From Planctomycetota bacterium (GTDB lineage: Bacteria; Planctomycetota; SZUA-567; H5-PLA8): DNA of 64,000 nt. Of this stretch, positions 1-11,676 are shown one piece after another. Below the pieces are notes generated by a model. The model did no database searches. It was not told the DNA's origin and was given only the letters and a program-made list of their open reading frames with translations. The translations under genes were made by a program, and so were the position numbers. The stretch covers positions 71,968 to 135,967 of the forward strand of contig JACQFI010000008.1 of the NCBI GenBank assembly GCA_016200135.1. Reading direction: 5' to 3'. Numbering within the stretch: position 1 is the first letter of the stretch; the number at the start of each line of letters is the position of its first letter.

Positions 1-284
1 CCGGAGTGCGGCTGCACGTTGGCGTGTTCGGCCTTGAAGATCTCCTTGGCGCGGTCGATCGCGAACTTCTCGCAGATATCGACGTACTCGCATCCGCCGT
101 AGTAGCGCTTGCCCGGGTAGCCTTCGGCGTACTTGTTGGTCAGCACGGAACCCGTGGCTTCAAGGACCGCCAGCGAGACGTAGTTCTCGGAGGCGATCAT
201 CTCGAGCTGGATGTGCTGGCGGCGGACTTCGTGGCGCACGGCATCGTAGACTTCGCGGTCGACGCGTTGCAGTTCGTTCAGCAT
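1..284 (-). CDS. glyA: Serine hydroxymethyltransferase, N-terminal part (gene runs off the window)
   Basis: PLP-dependent interconversion of serine and glycine with tetrahydrofolate, a cytosolic one-carbon enzyme. The first 94 residues are visible, from an ATG at 282-284. They contain the family signatures [28 protein letters not shown] and the run ending [11 protein letters not shown], which form the substrate and PLP-phosphate region of GlyA. The rest of the gene, including the PLP lysine, lies before base 1. The reading frame is clean to the edge. Nothing upstream suggests an operon; the next gene is divergent, 375 bases away. Confidence 0.95.
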   Translation of the reverse strand, partial: MLNELQRVDREVYDAVRHEVRRQHIQLEMIASENYVSLAVLEATGSVLTNKYAEGYPGKRYYGGCEYVDICEKFAIDRAKEIFKAEHANVQPHS

Positions 285-542
285 GGCTTCCCCTGGAAAA
301 CGAAAGGGCGAGGCGCTCCGGGCCTCGCTGAACTGACGTTTTCGGGCTTTTTCGAGTCCGCGTCAATAGCAACTACCATGGCTCGCGCAAAGACGCGAAG
401 GCGCAAAGAACGGCCTATGGCTTTATGTATCGGCACATGCATTCGACTTGTTTGAAGCATAACTGAATCCATGAGCGCTAGGTTTCGGCTCCGAGTTCCT
501 TATAAGCGGTGTAGGATAGTTCGGTAGAGCGAGTTAAAACGA

Positions 543-629
543 CTTCAACACAGAGTCACAGGGGGCACAGAGGAAAATCTTTAGGAAGTAGGCTGCCGTA
601 CTCCGAGTCTCAGTGCCTCTGTGTTGAAG
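543..629. repeat. Inverted copies of the ACACAGAG-type intergenic repeat
   Basis: CTTCAACACAGAGTCAC at 543-559 and the near-perfect reverse complement of its variant at 613-629 (16 of 17 match) could fold into a long hairpin. A related motif, GCAAAGACGCGAAGGCGCAAAGAA, occurs near 387-410, and further members lie at 42,691 and 43,562. This family fills the 285-660 gap between glyA and the hydrolase gene. I see no gene in that gap. Confidence 0.6.
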
Positions 630-660
630 AATGTTAGCTGTAAAAAAAGGAGAGCATCGC

Positions 661-1425
661 ATGTTTCGATTTGCGCTGGTGGCCGCGACGCTGGTTTTGA
701 TGTGCGCGGGTTCCGTACAGGTTCGCGCGGCTGACGAGCCCGCATGGGTGGCGCCGATGAAGGCGGTGCACGCCAAGGGCAAGGGCGTGAAGGGCAGCGT
801 GAGCCAGATCGGGGACTCGATCACGTTCACGATGGCGTTCATGAGTTTTCTCGCGTGGAACAAGCCGGCGGGTTTTGAGGCCGTGACGGGGTACATCAAC
901 GGCGCGCAGACGCGCGAGCGCAAAGGCGCGGAGCACTGCAATTACTCCGGATGGACCTCCGGCGACGGCCTGAGCAAGATCAAACAGGTGCTGGACGCCG
1001 AGAAGCCCGAGATCGCGGTCATCATGTACGGCACGAACGACGTGACCAAGGGCGTGCCGCTGGATACCTACCGCAAGAACATGGCCGCGATCATCGATGC
1101 CTGCACCGAGGCCGGTTGCGTGCCGATCGTCTCGACGATCCCGCCGTATCCGGGCAAGGACGACAAGGCGAAGGCGCTCAACGAGGAATTGAAAAAGCTG
1201 GTGGGCGAGAAGAAAGTTCCGTTGGTGGACTTCTACGCGGCGGTGGTCGAACGGCAGCCCGGCGAGGCGTGGAACGGGACGTTGTTGGGGAAAGGCGACG
1301 TGCACCCGACCGGCGGCGAGAGCCAGGTCTTTACCGAAGACAATCTTAAGAAGTGCGGCTACGCGCTGCGGAATTACGTGACGCTCGTTGCGCTGAAGGA
1401 TGTGATCGAGAAGGCGTTCAAGTAA
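661..1425 (+). CDS. Secreted SGNH/GDSL-family hydrolase
   Basis: A probable lipase or carbohydrate-esterase-type SGNH hydrolase acting outside the cytoplasm; the substrate is not evident. The start at 661 is preferred over an in-frame ATG at 631 because AAGGAG sits a few bases upstream of it and it exposes a clean signal peptide (hydrophobic residues 4-17, cleavage near VRA-AD). Family blocks are visible: QIGDSIT (block I nucleophile serine), YGTNDV (block III Asn) and DVHPTG near the C-terminus (block V Asp-His). At 254 residues it has normal single-domain length. It stands alone; a hairpin follows about 70 bases after the stop. Confidence 0.85.
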   Translation: MFRFALVAATLVLMCAGSVQVRAADEPAWVAPMKAVHAKGKGVKGSVSQIGDSITFTMAFMSFLAWNKPAGFEAVTGYINGAQTRERKGAEHCNYSGWTSGDGLSKIKQVLDAEKPEIAVIMYGTNDVTKGVPLDTYRKNMAAIIDACTEAGCVPIVSTIPPYPGKDDKAKALNEELKKLVGEKKVPLVDFYAAVVERQPGEAWNGTLLGKGDVHPTGGESQVFTEDNLKKCGYALRNYVTLVALKDVIEKAFK

Positions 1426-1498
1426 GCCCCCGATAAAGGACAGCAAGCACGCCAAGATAGCCGCATGGAAGAATTTTGCGTTTTGAGCAGCAACGCAT

Positions 1499-1526
1499 GG
1501 GGGCCGCGCCTGATCGCGCGGCCCCC
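1499..1526. terminator. Strong GC hairpin after the SGNH hydrolase gene
   Basis: GGGGGCCGCGC pairs perfectly over 11 bases with GCGCGGCCCCC across a 6-base loop. It lies between convergent genes (hydrolase on plus, Gly-rich protein on minus), so it could serve both. The flanking T-run is weak (GTTGTCTTT). Confidence 0.55.
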
Positions 1527-1617
1527 GTTGTCTTTGGATCCAAGGCCACGAACCTTGAACCCCGAGCCCTCCAGCTAATTCCGAACCATGAACTACGAAC
1601 GCGGAACTCAGCCGTTA

Positions 1618-1929
1618 CTACGTCTTGATGTTGATCGAGCCGATGTAGCTGTTGTCGGACACGTTTCCGCCGCCGATCGAACCGCCGCCTGCGCCCGAAG
1701 CCGCAAACCCGGCCCCGGCGCCCGCGCCCGCCCCGCCCGACCCGAGACCGGCGCCCACGCCCGTCCCGACGCCCACTCCCGCCGACCCGGCGCCGCTGGA
1801 CGCGCCGAACGCCGTCCCGCGCGCATCGCCGCCGCTCTTGCCGCTCTGCCGGACGCTGCTCCCGGTGTTCCCTACGTTCCCGCTGCCGACGCTTCCAGGA
1901 AGACGCGGCGCATTGTTGCTCAAGTTCAT
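1618..1929 (-). CDS. Small glycine-rich protein, unknown function
   Basis: 103 residues, about a third glycine, with low-complexity GAG/GVG/GSG stretches through the middle and a non-repetitive tail (DNSYIGSINIKT). No signal peptide, membrane helix or known domain is seen. It is called because GGGAGG lies 9 bases upstream of the ATG on the minus strand. The composition could suit a structural, adhesive or disordered protein, but nothing in the sequence decides. The opposite strand has a Pro-rich open frame over the same bases, which I take as the shadow. Confidence 0.55.
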   Translation of the reverse strand: MNLSNNAPRLPGSVGSGNVGNTGSSVRQSGKSGGDARGTAFGASSGAGSAGVGVGTGVGAGLGSGGAGAGAGAGFAASGAGGGSIGGGNVSDNSYIGSINIKT

Positions 1930-2321
1930 GATGCATACCTCCCTTTAATCCATTGCTCGCAGCCGGCGCACGTCAAGGGTTCCGCCTCGCCCGTCGCCGT
2001 CTGAAACCGGATTCCATAATGGCAAAAGATGTGCCGCGCAGAATTCACCTGCTCGCGCAGGCGGTTTAACGCGGCGTTTTTGAGAAGGGCTTGAATGAGA
2101 AAGGCTTAGCGCGTTCAAACAGGCAACGGCATGAATTGACGTAAGCGCGACTTTCTTGGAGTGCTTTGCGCTCCGTGTTTCCTGGATTTCGCGGTGGAAA
2201 ATTCCAGGAAATTTTAGAACTCTGCATGCCGCGGCCGTCTCAGAGGAAGACGGATCGTGGTATAGTTAAAAGGCCTGCGGTGCGAAGAACTATATATCGT
2301 TAGCGCCAAGGAGCCCTACGC
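1930..2321. other. Intergenic stretch with a possible promoter for the following gene
   Basis: 392 bases between divergent genes. A TATAGT box at 2261-2266 and an AT-rich ACTATATAT run near 2288 could serve the plus-strand gene at 2322, but no convincing -35 is seen. Otherwise I see no gene or RNA. Confidence 0.3.
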
Positions 2322-2978
2322 ATGCCCAAGACCGAGTGCACTTTTGAAGAAGATTTGAAAAGTCTGCGGACGCCCTTCACGCGCACTGCCTACCACGCGG
2401 TAGTACGCGCGCTCGGGGAGGGCCTTCAAAGTACCGAGCATGCGCTCGAAGGCCGTTTGCAAGAGGAAGGACGGGCGGACGAACGGAGCGATTCCCAGTT
2501 GACCGATTTGAGCGCAGAGAAGGAATGCCTGATCGGCCTGATCTACGCGGCGTGCCAGTGCCACATCGATGCCGTCGCCGGCAAGGCAATGCGCATCAAC
2601 GAGCGCCTGCAGCAACAGAAAATACTGCCCATGTCGAAGCAGGATAAGCGCGGCCTCACGGAACTCTGCCGCGCGATCTACAGCGACACGCCGCTCTCGA
2701 AGATCACCGCCATCGACGTCTTCGCGAGCTATTTCAAGCACCGCGACAAATGGCCGAACCGCTGGAGCAGCCTGGAAGGCGGCGTCACGCGCACCATCAA
2801 AGATATCCGCTTCGTCGGTCTCGCTTATACCGCGGCGGATAATCTCACGAGATCGGTGCGGGGTTTCGAGCTGCAAGATGGCCGCTTCACCGTGTCCCTC
2901 GTTCAACTCCTGGACGAATGGACCGCGTGTGTCCATGCCTATGCCGAAGCGGAGTTGCGCGACCGCAACGTACTATAA
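2322..2978 (+). CDS. Hypothetical cytosolic protein
   Basis: 218 residues, not recognised. An AAGGAG ribosome site precedes the ATG. The protein is soluble, Arg- and Glu-rich and probably helical. The most conserved-looking part is residues 125-180 (FASYFKHRDKWPNRWSSLEG, then TIKDIRFVGLAYTAADN). It has no signal peptide or membrane segment. It precedes the kdp locus but is separated from it by 230 bases that hold the kdp promoter region, so a shared function is not implied. Confidence 0.6.
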   Translation: MPKTECTFEEDLKSLRTPFTRTAYHAVVRALGEGLQSTEHALEGRLQEEGRADERSDSQLTDLSAEKECLIGLIYAACQCHIDAVAGKAMRINERLQQQKILPMSKQDKRGLTELCRAIYSDTPLSKITAIDVFASYFKHRDKWPNRWSSLEGGVTRTIKDIRFVGLAYTAADNLTRSVRGFELQDGRFTVSLVQLLDEWTACVHAYAEAELRDRNVL

Positions 2979-3091
2979 CGTCCAAATCTACCCGCCATTT
3001 CGTGATGAGCCGTGGCACCGCGTAGAGCGCCGCAAGGGGCAGCGCGTAAACCGTGCTATGCGCATCAGGCACAGTTGTTTTCGCGCGTTCC

Positions 3092-3158
3092 CTTACGCAT
3101 TCTTTATGCGCCCGCCCCGATCCTTTATGCGCTCCTGATGCCCGATCCGGTCTAATAT
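3092..3158 (+). promoter_or_regulatory. Candidate KdpE-activated promoter of the kdp operon
   Basis: Two direct copies of TTTATGCGC lie at 3103-3111 and 3124-3132, 21 bases apart (two helical turns), with a similar CTTACGCAT just upstream. A TAATAT -10 box follows at 3153-3158 with no recognisable -35, which is the layout expected of an activator-dependent promoter. KdpE as the binder is inference from position. Confidence 0.45.
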
Positions 3159-3208
3159 CCACGCAGGGCTGGAGCTGCAGGCGCCGCCCGCGGAACGGAG
3201 TTGGCCAC

Positions 3209-3289
3209 ATGGATCTTACATACGCCGGGATCTTTCTAATCTTCTTCGCGCTCTCCATCGCACTGATCTGGGCGCTGGAACGCCTCTAA
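3209..3289 (+). CDS. Small single-pass membrane protein at the head of the kdp operon
   Basis: 26 residues: MDLTYAGIFLIFFALSIALI followed by WALERL. It has one hydrophobic helix and a charged C-terminus, with GGAG 8 bases before the ATG. It ends 11 bases before kdpF and is similar in size and build to KdpF but not in sequence. Its position suggests a second KdpF-like microprotein that could stabilise or tune the KdpFABC complex. I recall similar unnamed small ORFs before kdpF in other phyla, but cannot check that here. Confidence 0.6.
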   Translation: MDLTYAGIFLIFFALSIALIWALERL

Positions 3290-3300
3290 AGGAGCCTTTC

Positions 3301-3381
3301 ATGTACGTGCTGAGTGCCCTTGTCGCAGGCGCGTTGCTGATCTACCTGGCCATCGCACTGCTTAAGCCGGAGCTCTTCTAA
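3301..3381 (+). CDS. kdpF: K+-transporting ATPase small subunit KdpF
   Basis: 26 residues with the KdpF pattern: short N-terminus, one helix (LSALVAGALLIYLAIALL) and the typical KPELF end. KdpF is a lipid-like stabiliser of the KdpABC complex in the inner membrane. AAAGGAG lies just upstream. Its stop codon TAA overlaps the kdpA ATG by one base (TAATG), indicating translational coupling. Confidence 0.9.
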   Translation: MYVLSALVAGALLIYLAIALLKPELF

Positions 3382-5260
3382 TGACGACCAACGCGATCCT
3401 TCAGATCGGCCTGTACCTGGTGGCCTTGCTGGGCCTCGCCATGCCGCTGGGCTGGTATATGGCCCGCGTCTATAGCGGAACGCCACCGGGACTTGCCAAG
3501 CTACTGGCGCCGTTCGAGCGGCTGCTCTACCGGCTGTGCGGCGTGAAGCCGGAAGACGAGATGAACTGGAAGACGTACGCCGTCGCCATGTTGCTCTTTA
3601 ACGGGCTGGGCGCTCTGTTGGTTTACGCCATTCAGCGGTTTCAGTTAGCGCTGCCCTTGAACCCGCAGCAGCTTCCGGCCGTCTCGCCGGACAGCTCCTT
3701 CAACACCGCGGCGAGCTTTGCCACCAACACCAACTGGCAGAGTTACGGCGGCGAGACGACGATGAGCTACTTCACGCAGATGGTCGCGCTGAGCGTGCAG
3801 AACTTCGTCTCGGCGGCGACGGGCATGGCCTGCCTGCTGCCGCTCATTCGCGGGTTCTCGCGCAAGACCACCGACCGGATCGGCAACTTCTGGGTCGATC
3901 TGACGCGCAGCACGCTCTACATCCTCATGCCGCTCTCGTTCGTGCTGGCGCTGGCGCTGGTCTCGCAGGGCGTGATCCAGAATTTCGTGCCCTACCAGAC
4001 GGTTCCCCTGGTGGAGGCCACAAGCTACGACAACCCGTTGACCGATGCCGACGGCAAGACGCTGCTGGACGACCAGGGCCAGCCCAAGACCGAGAAGGTC
4101 GACGTCAAGGAAGTGGCCTTGCCGATGGGTCCGGCGGCCTCGCAGATCGCGATCAAGCAACTGGGCACCAACGGCGGCGGGTTCTTCAACGTCAACTCGG
4201 CGCATCCGTACGAGAACCCCACGCCGCTGGCGAACTTCCTGGAGATGCTCGCGATCCTGCTCATTTCCGCGGCCTTGTGCCACACCTTCGGCATCCTGGC
4301 CGGCGACCGGCGCCAGGGCTGGGCGATCCTTGCCGTCATGACCATCGTCTTCACCGGCTTCCTGGCGCTCTGCGCGTGGTCCGAACAGTCCGGCAACCCG
4401 AGGCTGACCGAAGCCGGCGCGGACCAGGTAACGCGCGAGCCATACTCGACGGAGCGCGTCTCCGAGCGCTGGGGCACCAAGCAGTCGTGGGACGTGCGGC
4501 CCGATGCGCAGACCGGCGGGAACATGGAGGGCAAAGAAGTCCGCTTCGGCATCGTGAACTCGGCGATCTGGGCCACGGCCACGACCTGCGCCTCGAACGG
4601 TTCGGTGAACGCGATGCACGATTCCTTCACGCCGCTGGGCGGACTGGTGCCGCTGCTGATGATCCAATTGGGCGAGGTGATCTTCGGCGGCGTGGGCTGC
4701 GGGTTGTACGGGATGCTGATCTTCGCGATCTCGACGGTCTTCATCGCCGGCCTGATGGTTGGGCGGACGCCGGAGTACCTGGGCAAGAAGATCGAGGCGT
4801 ACGAGATGAAGATGGCCGCGCTGGTGATCCTGATCCCGTGCGTGCTGGCGCTCGTCTGCACGGCGCTGGCCCTGACGTCGGACGCGGGCAAAGCGAGCAT
4901 GGCGAATCCGGGCGCGCACGGCTTTAGCGAGGTGCTCTATGCGTATTCGTCCATGAGCAACAACAACGGGAGCGCGTTCGCGGGCTACAACGCCAACGTG
5001 CCGTTCCACAACACGCTGGGCGGCATCGCGATGCTGATCTCGCGCTTCTGGCTTGCGGTGCCGGTGCTGGCGATCGCCGGCTCGCTGGCGAAGAAGAAGA
5101 CCGTCCCGCCGAGCGCGGGCACGCTGCCGACGCACACGCCGCTCTTCGTGGGGCTGCTCGTCGCCAAGGTGCTGATCGTCGGGGCGCTGACGTTCATTCC
5201 CGCGCTCGCGCTTGGACCGATTGTCGAGCACTTGCAGATGATGCAACAGGAGTCCAAGCC

Positions 5261-5264
<4 letters not shown>
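3381..5264 (+). CDS. kdpA: K+-transporting ATPase potassium-binding subunit KdpA
   Basis: The channel-like subunit of the high-affinity KdpFABC pump, a SKT-superfamily membrane protein. Four pore-loop repeats are visible: [14 protein letters not shown] (about residue 115), [20 protein letters not shown] (about 262), [20 protein letters not shown] (about 405) and [19 protein letters not shown] (about 522). At 627 residues it is longer than the E. coli protein (557), mainly from periplasmic loop sequence around residues 215-250 and 345-390. The stop overlaps the kdpB start by 4 bases (ATGA). Confidence 0.97.
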
Positions 5265-7351
<2,087 letters not shown>

Positions 7352-7373
7352 CGGACGTGGAAAGGAAATGCCC

Positions 7374-7994
7374 ATGTTTCGCGAAACGCTGAAGCAATTC
7401 AAACCGGCGCTGCTCTTCCTGCTCGTGCTCACGGTGCTGACCGGCGTGATTTACCCTATGGCGGTCACGGGCGCGGCGCAGGTCTTCTTTCCCAAGCAGG
7501 CGAACGGCAGCTTGGTCATGATCAACGACAAGCCCGCTGGCTCAGAACTGATCGGGCAGGCGTTCTCCGCTCCCAAATACTTCTGGAGCCGGCCCTCGGC
7601 CACCGGGCCGTTCCCCAACAACGCCGGAGCGTCCACCGGCAGCAACCTTGGCCCGACCAACGCCGACTATCTGAAGGCGGTGAAGGACCGGGTGGACGCG
7701 CTTCATGCGGCCGATCCCGAGAACACGGAACCCGTGCCGGTCGATCTGGTCACGGCGTCGGGCAGCGGACTCGACCCGCACATTAGCCCGGCGGCGGCGG
7801 AATACCAGATTCATCGCGTGGCCAAGGCGCGCGAGCCCGATGAGAAGCGCGCCCGGGAACTGGAAGGCCGCCTGCGGGAACTAGTAGCCCAATGCACGGA
7901 AGGCCGGCAGTTGGGAATTCTTGGCGAAGCGCGGGTCAATGTACTGCGGTTGAACCTGGCGCTGGATAACTTGGCCGCAAAAGAGGCGCTGTAA
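7374..7994 (+). CDS. kdpC: K+-transporting ATPase subunit KdpC
   Basis: The KdpC accessory subunit: one N-terminal helix (PALLFLLVLTVLTGVIYPMA) and a periplasmic domain. Conserved stretches are GSELIGQAF, YFWSRPSAT, DLVTASGSGLDPHISPAAA and the C-terminal LGEARVNVLRLNLALD. The start at 7374 is preferred to an in-frame ATG at 7368 because AAAGGA is 7 bases from 7374 and only 1 base from 7368. 206 residues, slightly longer than E. coli KdpC (190). Confidence 0.96.
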   Translation: MFRETLKQFKPALLFLLVLTVLTGVIYPMAVTGAAQVFFPKQANGSLVMINDKPAGSELIGQAFSAPKYFWSRPSATGPFPNNAGASTGSNLGPTNADYLKAVKDRVDALHAADPENTEPVPVDLVTASGSGLDPHISPAAAEYQIHRVAKAREPDEKRARELEGRLRELVAQCTEGRQLGILGEARVNVLRLNLALDNLAAKEAL

Positions 7995-8193
7995 GCGGAT
8001 TGTAGGGCAATGGGAGGTGCAAAGACTATTTCCCGGCCGCTCCAGCAGGGAGGTCCGATCCGTAAGGACGACGTTCGGCATCCACACCCTGGATACCGAG
8101 TTCAGATCCCTGCTGGCCGGCCGGCATGCGCTTTCCGCATCTTCCATCATTGCTTTTCGTTCCCTTTAAGTCCGGATACGTTTCTATAAGCCC

Positions 8194-10878
8194 ATGGTTG
8201 ACGCCCGTCCCGACCCCGACGCGCTGCTCGCCTCCGTAAAGGCCGAGGAGGCCCGTGCCAAACACGGGAAGCTTAAAATCTTCTTCGGCGCCTGCGCCGG
8301 CGTGGGGAAGACCTACGCCATGCTCGAGGCCGCTCAGAAGCGCAAGAAAGAAGGCTTCGACGTGGTCGCGGGCATCGTCGTAACGCACGGGCGCAAGGAG
8401 ACCGAGGCGTTGCTTCAGGGCCTCGAGGTGATTCCGCCCAAGCTCATCGAATACCAAGGCGCGCGGCTGCGGGAGTTCGACTTGGAAACGGCGCTCCAGC
8501 GTCGGCCGGCGATCATCCTGGTGGACGAGTTGGCGCACACGAATATTCCCGGCTCCATGCACGCCAAGCGCTGGCAGGATGTCCAGGAGCTGCTCGACGC
8601 CGGCATCGACGTCTTTTCCACGATGAACGTCCAGCATGTCGAGAGCCAGAACGACGTCGTGGCGCAGATCACTGGCGTGATCGTGCGCGAGACCGTGCCC
8701 GACTCGGTGCTGGAACGCGCCCATGAAGTGGAAGTGGTAGACCTTCCTCCGGACGACCTCTTGCAGCGTTTAAAAGAAGGCCGGGTCTACGTTCCGGAGC
8801 AGGCGGAACTCGCGCGCGGCAACTTTTTCAAGAAGGGCAACCTGATCGCGCTGCGGCAGCTCGCGCTGCGCTTCACCGCCGACCGCGTCGACAAGCAGAT
8901 GGAGCGCTACCGGCAGGTCGAGTCCATTCGCGAGGCTTGGCCGGTCGCGGAGCGGATTCTGGTTTGCGTCGGCCCAAGCCCTCAATCGGGGCACGTGGTC
9001 CGCGCGGCCAAGCGGCTCGCCAATCGGCTGCATGCCGAGTGGGTGGCCGTGTACGTGGAGACGCCGGGCACCGCCAACCTGCCGGAGGGCGAACGCGAGC
9101 GGGTCCTGCAGAACCTGCGCCTGGCCGAGCAGCTCGGCGCCGAGCCGGTCACCCTGACCGGACTGAACCTGCCGGACACCATCGCGGCCTACGCGCGGCA
9201 GCGCAACGCAACCAAGATCGTGATCGGCAAGCCGCTGTGGCGGACGTGGCGGGACGTACTCTTCGGATCGCAGGTGGACCAACTGGCCCGGCGCAGCGGC
9301 GACGTGGACGTCTTCGTGATTCGCGGAGAAGCGCCGGGTGGCGCCGCGGATCCGCTACCTGTCTTTCGCCGCACGAGCCCCTGGAGCGCGTACGGCTGGA
9401 GCGCCTTCACGGTCGTGCTCTGTACGCTTGCCGCCAGCCTGATGCTGCGCTTCTTCAATTTCAGCGCCGTTAACCTGGTCATGGTGTACCTGGCGGGCGT
9501 GGTGTTCGTGGCGACGCGCTTCGGGCGCGGGCCATCGGTGCTGGCCTCGGTGCTCAGCGTGGCGGCCTTCGATTTCTTCCTCGTAGAACCGTACCTGACC
9601 TTCGCGGTTTCGGATACGCAATACATCGTGACGTTCGCGGTGATGCTGCTCTCCGCGCTGGTGATCAGTACGCTGGCGGGGCGCGTGCGCCAGCAGGCGG
9701 AGACCGCGGTCGAACGCGAACGCCGCGCCTCGGCGCTTTATGCGCTGGGCCGCCAACTGGCCGCGGCCGGCGACACGGAATCGATCCTGCGCATCGCCAA
9801 ATCGCACATCGACGAACTGATCCACGGGGAGATCGTCTTCTTCCTGCCGGATGGCTCGGGCCGCGTCTTGGCTCAGGGCGGTCCGCCGCCGCCGGAGACC
9901 GAGGCCGGCACGGCGCAGTGGGTTTTCGACCACAAGCAGCGCGCGGGCGCGGGCACCTCGACTCTGCCGGGTTCGCGCTACATCCACCTGCCGCTGTTCG
10001 CCTCGAACCATACTGTCGGCGTGGCCAGCTTCCGGCCCAAACAGGAGCCCTTCGAGATGGCGCCAGGCCAATTGATCATGTTGGAGACCCTGGCCACGCT
10101 CACCGCGCAGGCCTTGGAGCGCGAGCGGCTCGCCCGGCAGTCCGGGCAGGCGCGCGTGGAGGTCGAGACCGAACGTTTGCGCAACGCGCTGTTGAGCTCC
10201 GTCTCGCACGATTTGCGCACGCCGCTGGCGGGCATCAAAGCGGCGAGCAGCCTGCTGAACAGCGCGCCGGATCTGGAGCCCGTGCTGCGCAACGAACTGA
10301 TCCAGGGCATCCACGAGGAGGCCGACTACATTAATCGCCTGGTGGGCAACCTGCTGGAGATGACGCGCCTGGAGGCCGGGGCGGTCTCGGTGGCCAAGGA
10401 ATGGCAGCCGCTGGAAGAGGTCATCGGGTCCGTGACCGGGTTGCTGGAATCGCGCCTGAAGGGGCGGGACCTGAAAATCTCGATCCCGGACGACTGTCCC
10501 ATGGTTCCTGTGGATGCGGTGCTGATCCAGCAAGTGCTCTTCAACCTGATCGAGAACGCACTCAAGTACACGCCTCCCGCCACACCGATCGAGCTGAACG
10601 TGCTGCATATGCCCGGCGAAGTCGTGGTGGAAGTCGCCGACCGCGGGCCGGGCCTTAAGGCCGGCGAAGAGGGGCGCATCTTCGACAAGTTCTACCGCGC
10701 GAACTCGGACGCCAAGCGCGGAGGCGTGGGCCTGGGCCTGACGATCTGCAAGGGCATCGTGAGCATCCACGGCGGACGGATTTGGGCGGAGAATCGCGCT
10801 GGCGGGGGAGCCGTCTTCCGGTTTACGCTGCCGATCGATGGCAAGGCGCCGGAACTCGCGCCCGCCGAACCGGCCTGA
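8194..10878 (+). CDS. kdpD: Osmosensitive K+ channel sensor histidine kinase KdpD
   Basis: The membrane sensor kinase that controls kdp transcription. Domain order: KdpD N-terminal ATPase-like domain with Walker A GACAGVGKT (about residue 30), a UspA-like domain (about 250-375), a four-helix DUF4118 membrane segment (about 400-490), a GAF-like region (about 520-650), HisKA with SHDLRTPLAG (His about 671), and HATPase_c ending GGVGLGLTICKGIVSIHGG. 894 residues is full length. The start has no clear ribosome site. A 199-base gap after kdpC, in which I see no gene, separates it from the structural genes. Confidence 0.97.
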   Translation: MVDARPDPDALLASVKAEEARAKHGKLKIFFGACAGVGKTYAMLEAAQKRKKEGFDVVAGIVVTHGRKETEALLQGLEVIPPKLIEYQGARLREFDLETALQRRPAIILVDELAHTNIPGSMHAKRWQDVQELLDAGIDVFSTMNVQHVESQNDVVAQITGVIVRETVPDSVLERAHEVEVVDLPPDDLLQRLKEGRVYVPEQAELARGNFFKKGNLIALRQLALRFTADRVDKQMERYRQVESIREAWPVAERILVCVGPSPQSGHVVRAAKRLANRLHAEWVAVYVETPGTANLPEGERERVLQNLRLAEQLGAEPVTLTGLNLPDTIAAYARQRNATKIVIGKPLWRTWRDVLFGSQVDQLARRSGDVDVFVIRGEAPGGAADPLPVFRRTSPWSAYGWSAFTVVLCTLAASLMLRFFNFSAVNLVMVYLAGVVFVATRFGRGPSVLASVLSVAAFDFFLVEPYLTFAVSDTQYIVTFAVMLLSALVISTLAGRVRQQAETAVERERRASALYALGRQLAAAGDTESILRIAKSHIDELIHGEIVFFLPDGSGRVLAQGGPPPPETEAGTAQWVFDHKQRAGAGTSTLPGSRYIHLPLFASNHTVGVASFRPKQEPFEMAPGQLIMLETLATLTAQALERERLARQSGQARVEVETERLRNALLSSVSHDLRTPLAGIKAASSLLNSAPDLEPVLRNELIQGIHEEADYINRLVGNLLEMTRLEAGAVSVAKEWQPLEEVIGSVTGLLESRLKGRDLKISIPDDCPMVPVDAVLIQQVLFNLIENALKYTPPATPIELNVLHMPGEVVVEVADRGPGLKAGEEGRIFDKFYRANSDAKRGGVGLGLTICKGIVSIHGGRIWAENRAGGGAVFRFTLPIDGKAPELAPAEPA

Positions 10879-10889
10879 CGGGACTTCGC

Positions 10890-11591
10890 ATGAGCGCTCT
10901 GCAACCGCTGATCCTGCTGGTGGAAGACGATCCCAAGCTGCGCCGTTTCCTGAACATCACGCTCACGCAGAACGGATTCCGGCTGGATGAAGCTGTTAAC
11001 GGCGCGGAAGGCCTGCGGCTCGCGGCCGCAAACAATCCGGCTCTCGTGATCCTGGACCTGGGCCTTCCCGACACCGACGGCGTCGAGGTCATCCGGAGGC
11101 TACGCGAGTGGTCCGCGATGCCGATTGTGGTGCTCTCGGCGCGCGACCAGGAGAAGGACAAGGTCTCCGCGCTGGATGCCGGCGCCGACGATTACCTCAC
11201 CAAGCCCTTCGGCAACGCGGAACTCCTGGCGCGCATCCGGGTCGCGATCCGGCACGCCCAACACAGCCAGGGGCCGGACGCCGAGCCGGTCTTCCGGCAG
11301 GGCGATCTCGAAGTGGATCTGGGCGCGCGCATCGTCAAGCTCGCGGGCGCAGAGATTCACCTGACGCCCATCGAGTACAAATTGCTCGCGACGCTGATCG
11401 GGTATGCGGGAAAGGTGGTCACGCACAGCCAGCTCTTGCGCCTGGTCTGGGGCCCTAACGCGGAACTCGAGAATCAATATTTGCGCGTCTACATGAATCA
11501 GTTGCGCCGCAAACTCGAGTCCGAGCCCGCGAAGCCCAAGTACCTGCTCACCGAGCCCGGCGTGGGCTACCGGTTAAAGGTGGAAGGTTAG
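10890..11591 (+). CDS. kdpE: Response regulator KdpE (OmpR/PhoB family)
   Basis: The DNA-binding partner of KdpD. The receiver domain shows the acidic pair in LLVEDDPKLRR, the phospho-acceptor Asp in VILDLGLPD (about residue 53) and the conserved Lys in LTKPFGNAEL. A winged-helix trans_reg_C domain follows, ending LLTEPGVGYRLK. 233 residues. The ATG at 10,890 starts 11 bases after the kdpD stop. An upstream in-frame start at 10,782 lies inside kdpD and is rejected. Confidence 0.96.
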   Translation: MSALQPLILLVEDDPKLRRFLNITLTQNGFRLDEAVNGAEGLRLAAANNPALVILDLGLPDTDGVEVIRRLREWSAMPIVVLSARDQEKDKVSALDAGADDYLTKPFGNAELLARIRVAIRHAQHSQGPDAEPVFRQGDLEVDLGARIVKLAGAEIHLTPIEYKLLATLIGYAGKVVTHSQLLRLVWGPNAELENQYLRVYMNQLRRKLESEPAKPKYLLTEPGVGYRLKVEG

Positions 11592-11676
11592 GGCGAAGAC
11601 CGCCGCCGAAGCGACCGGGAGCACCGGAACCCTGCGCTACAGAAGCCATTCGTTCCAGGGAAATTCAGATGTTGGG

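Noticed and set aside
1652..1948. Pro-rich plus-strand frame over the Gly-rich gene
   Set aside because: No ribosome site; the minus-strand frame has GGGAGG at the right distance.
7995..8193. Possible small gene or riboswitch between kdpC and kdpD
   Set aside because: No conserved aptamer core or coding signal could be recognised; only a short unconvincing open frame starts near 8,010.
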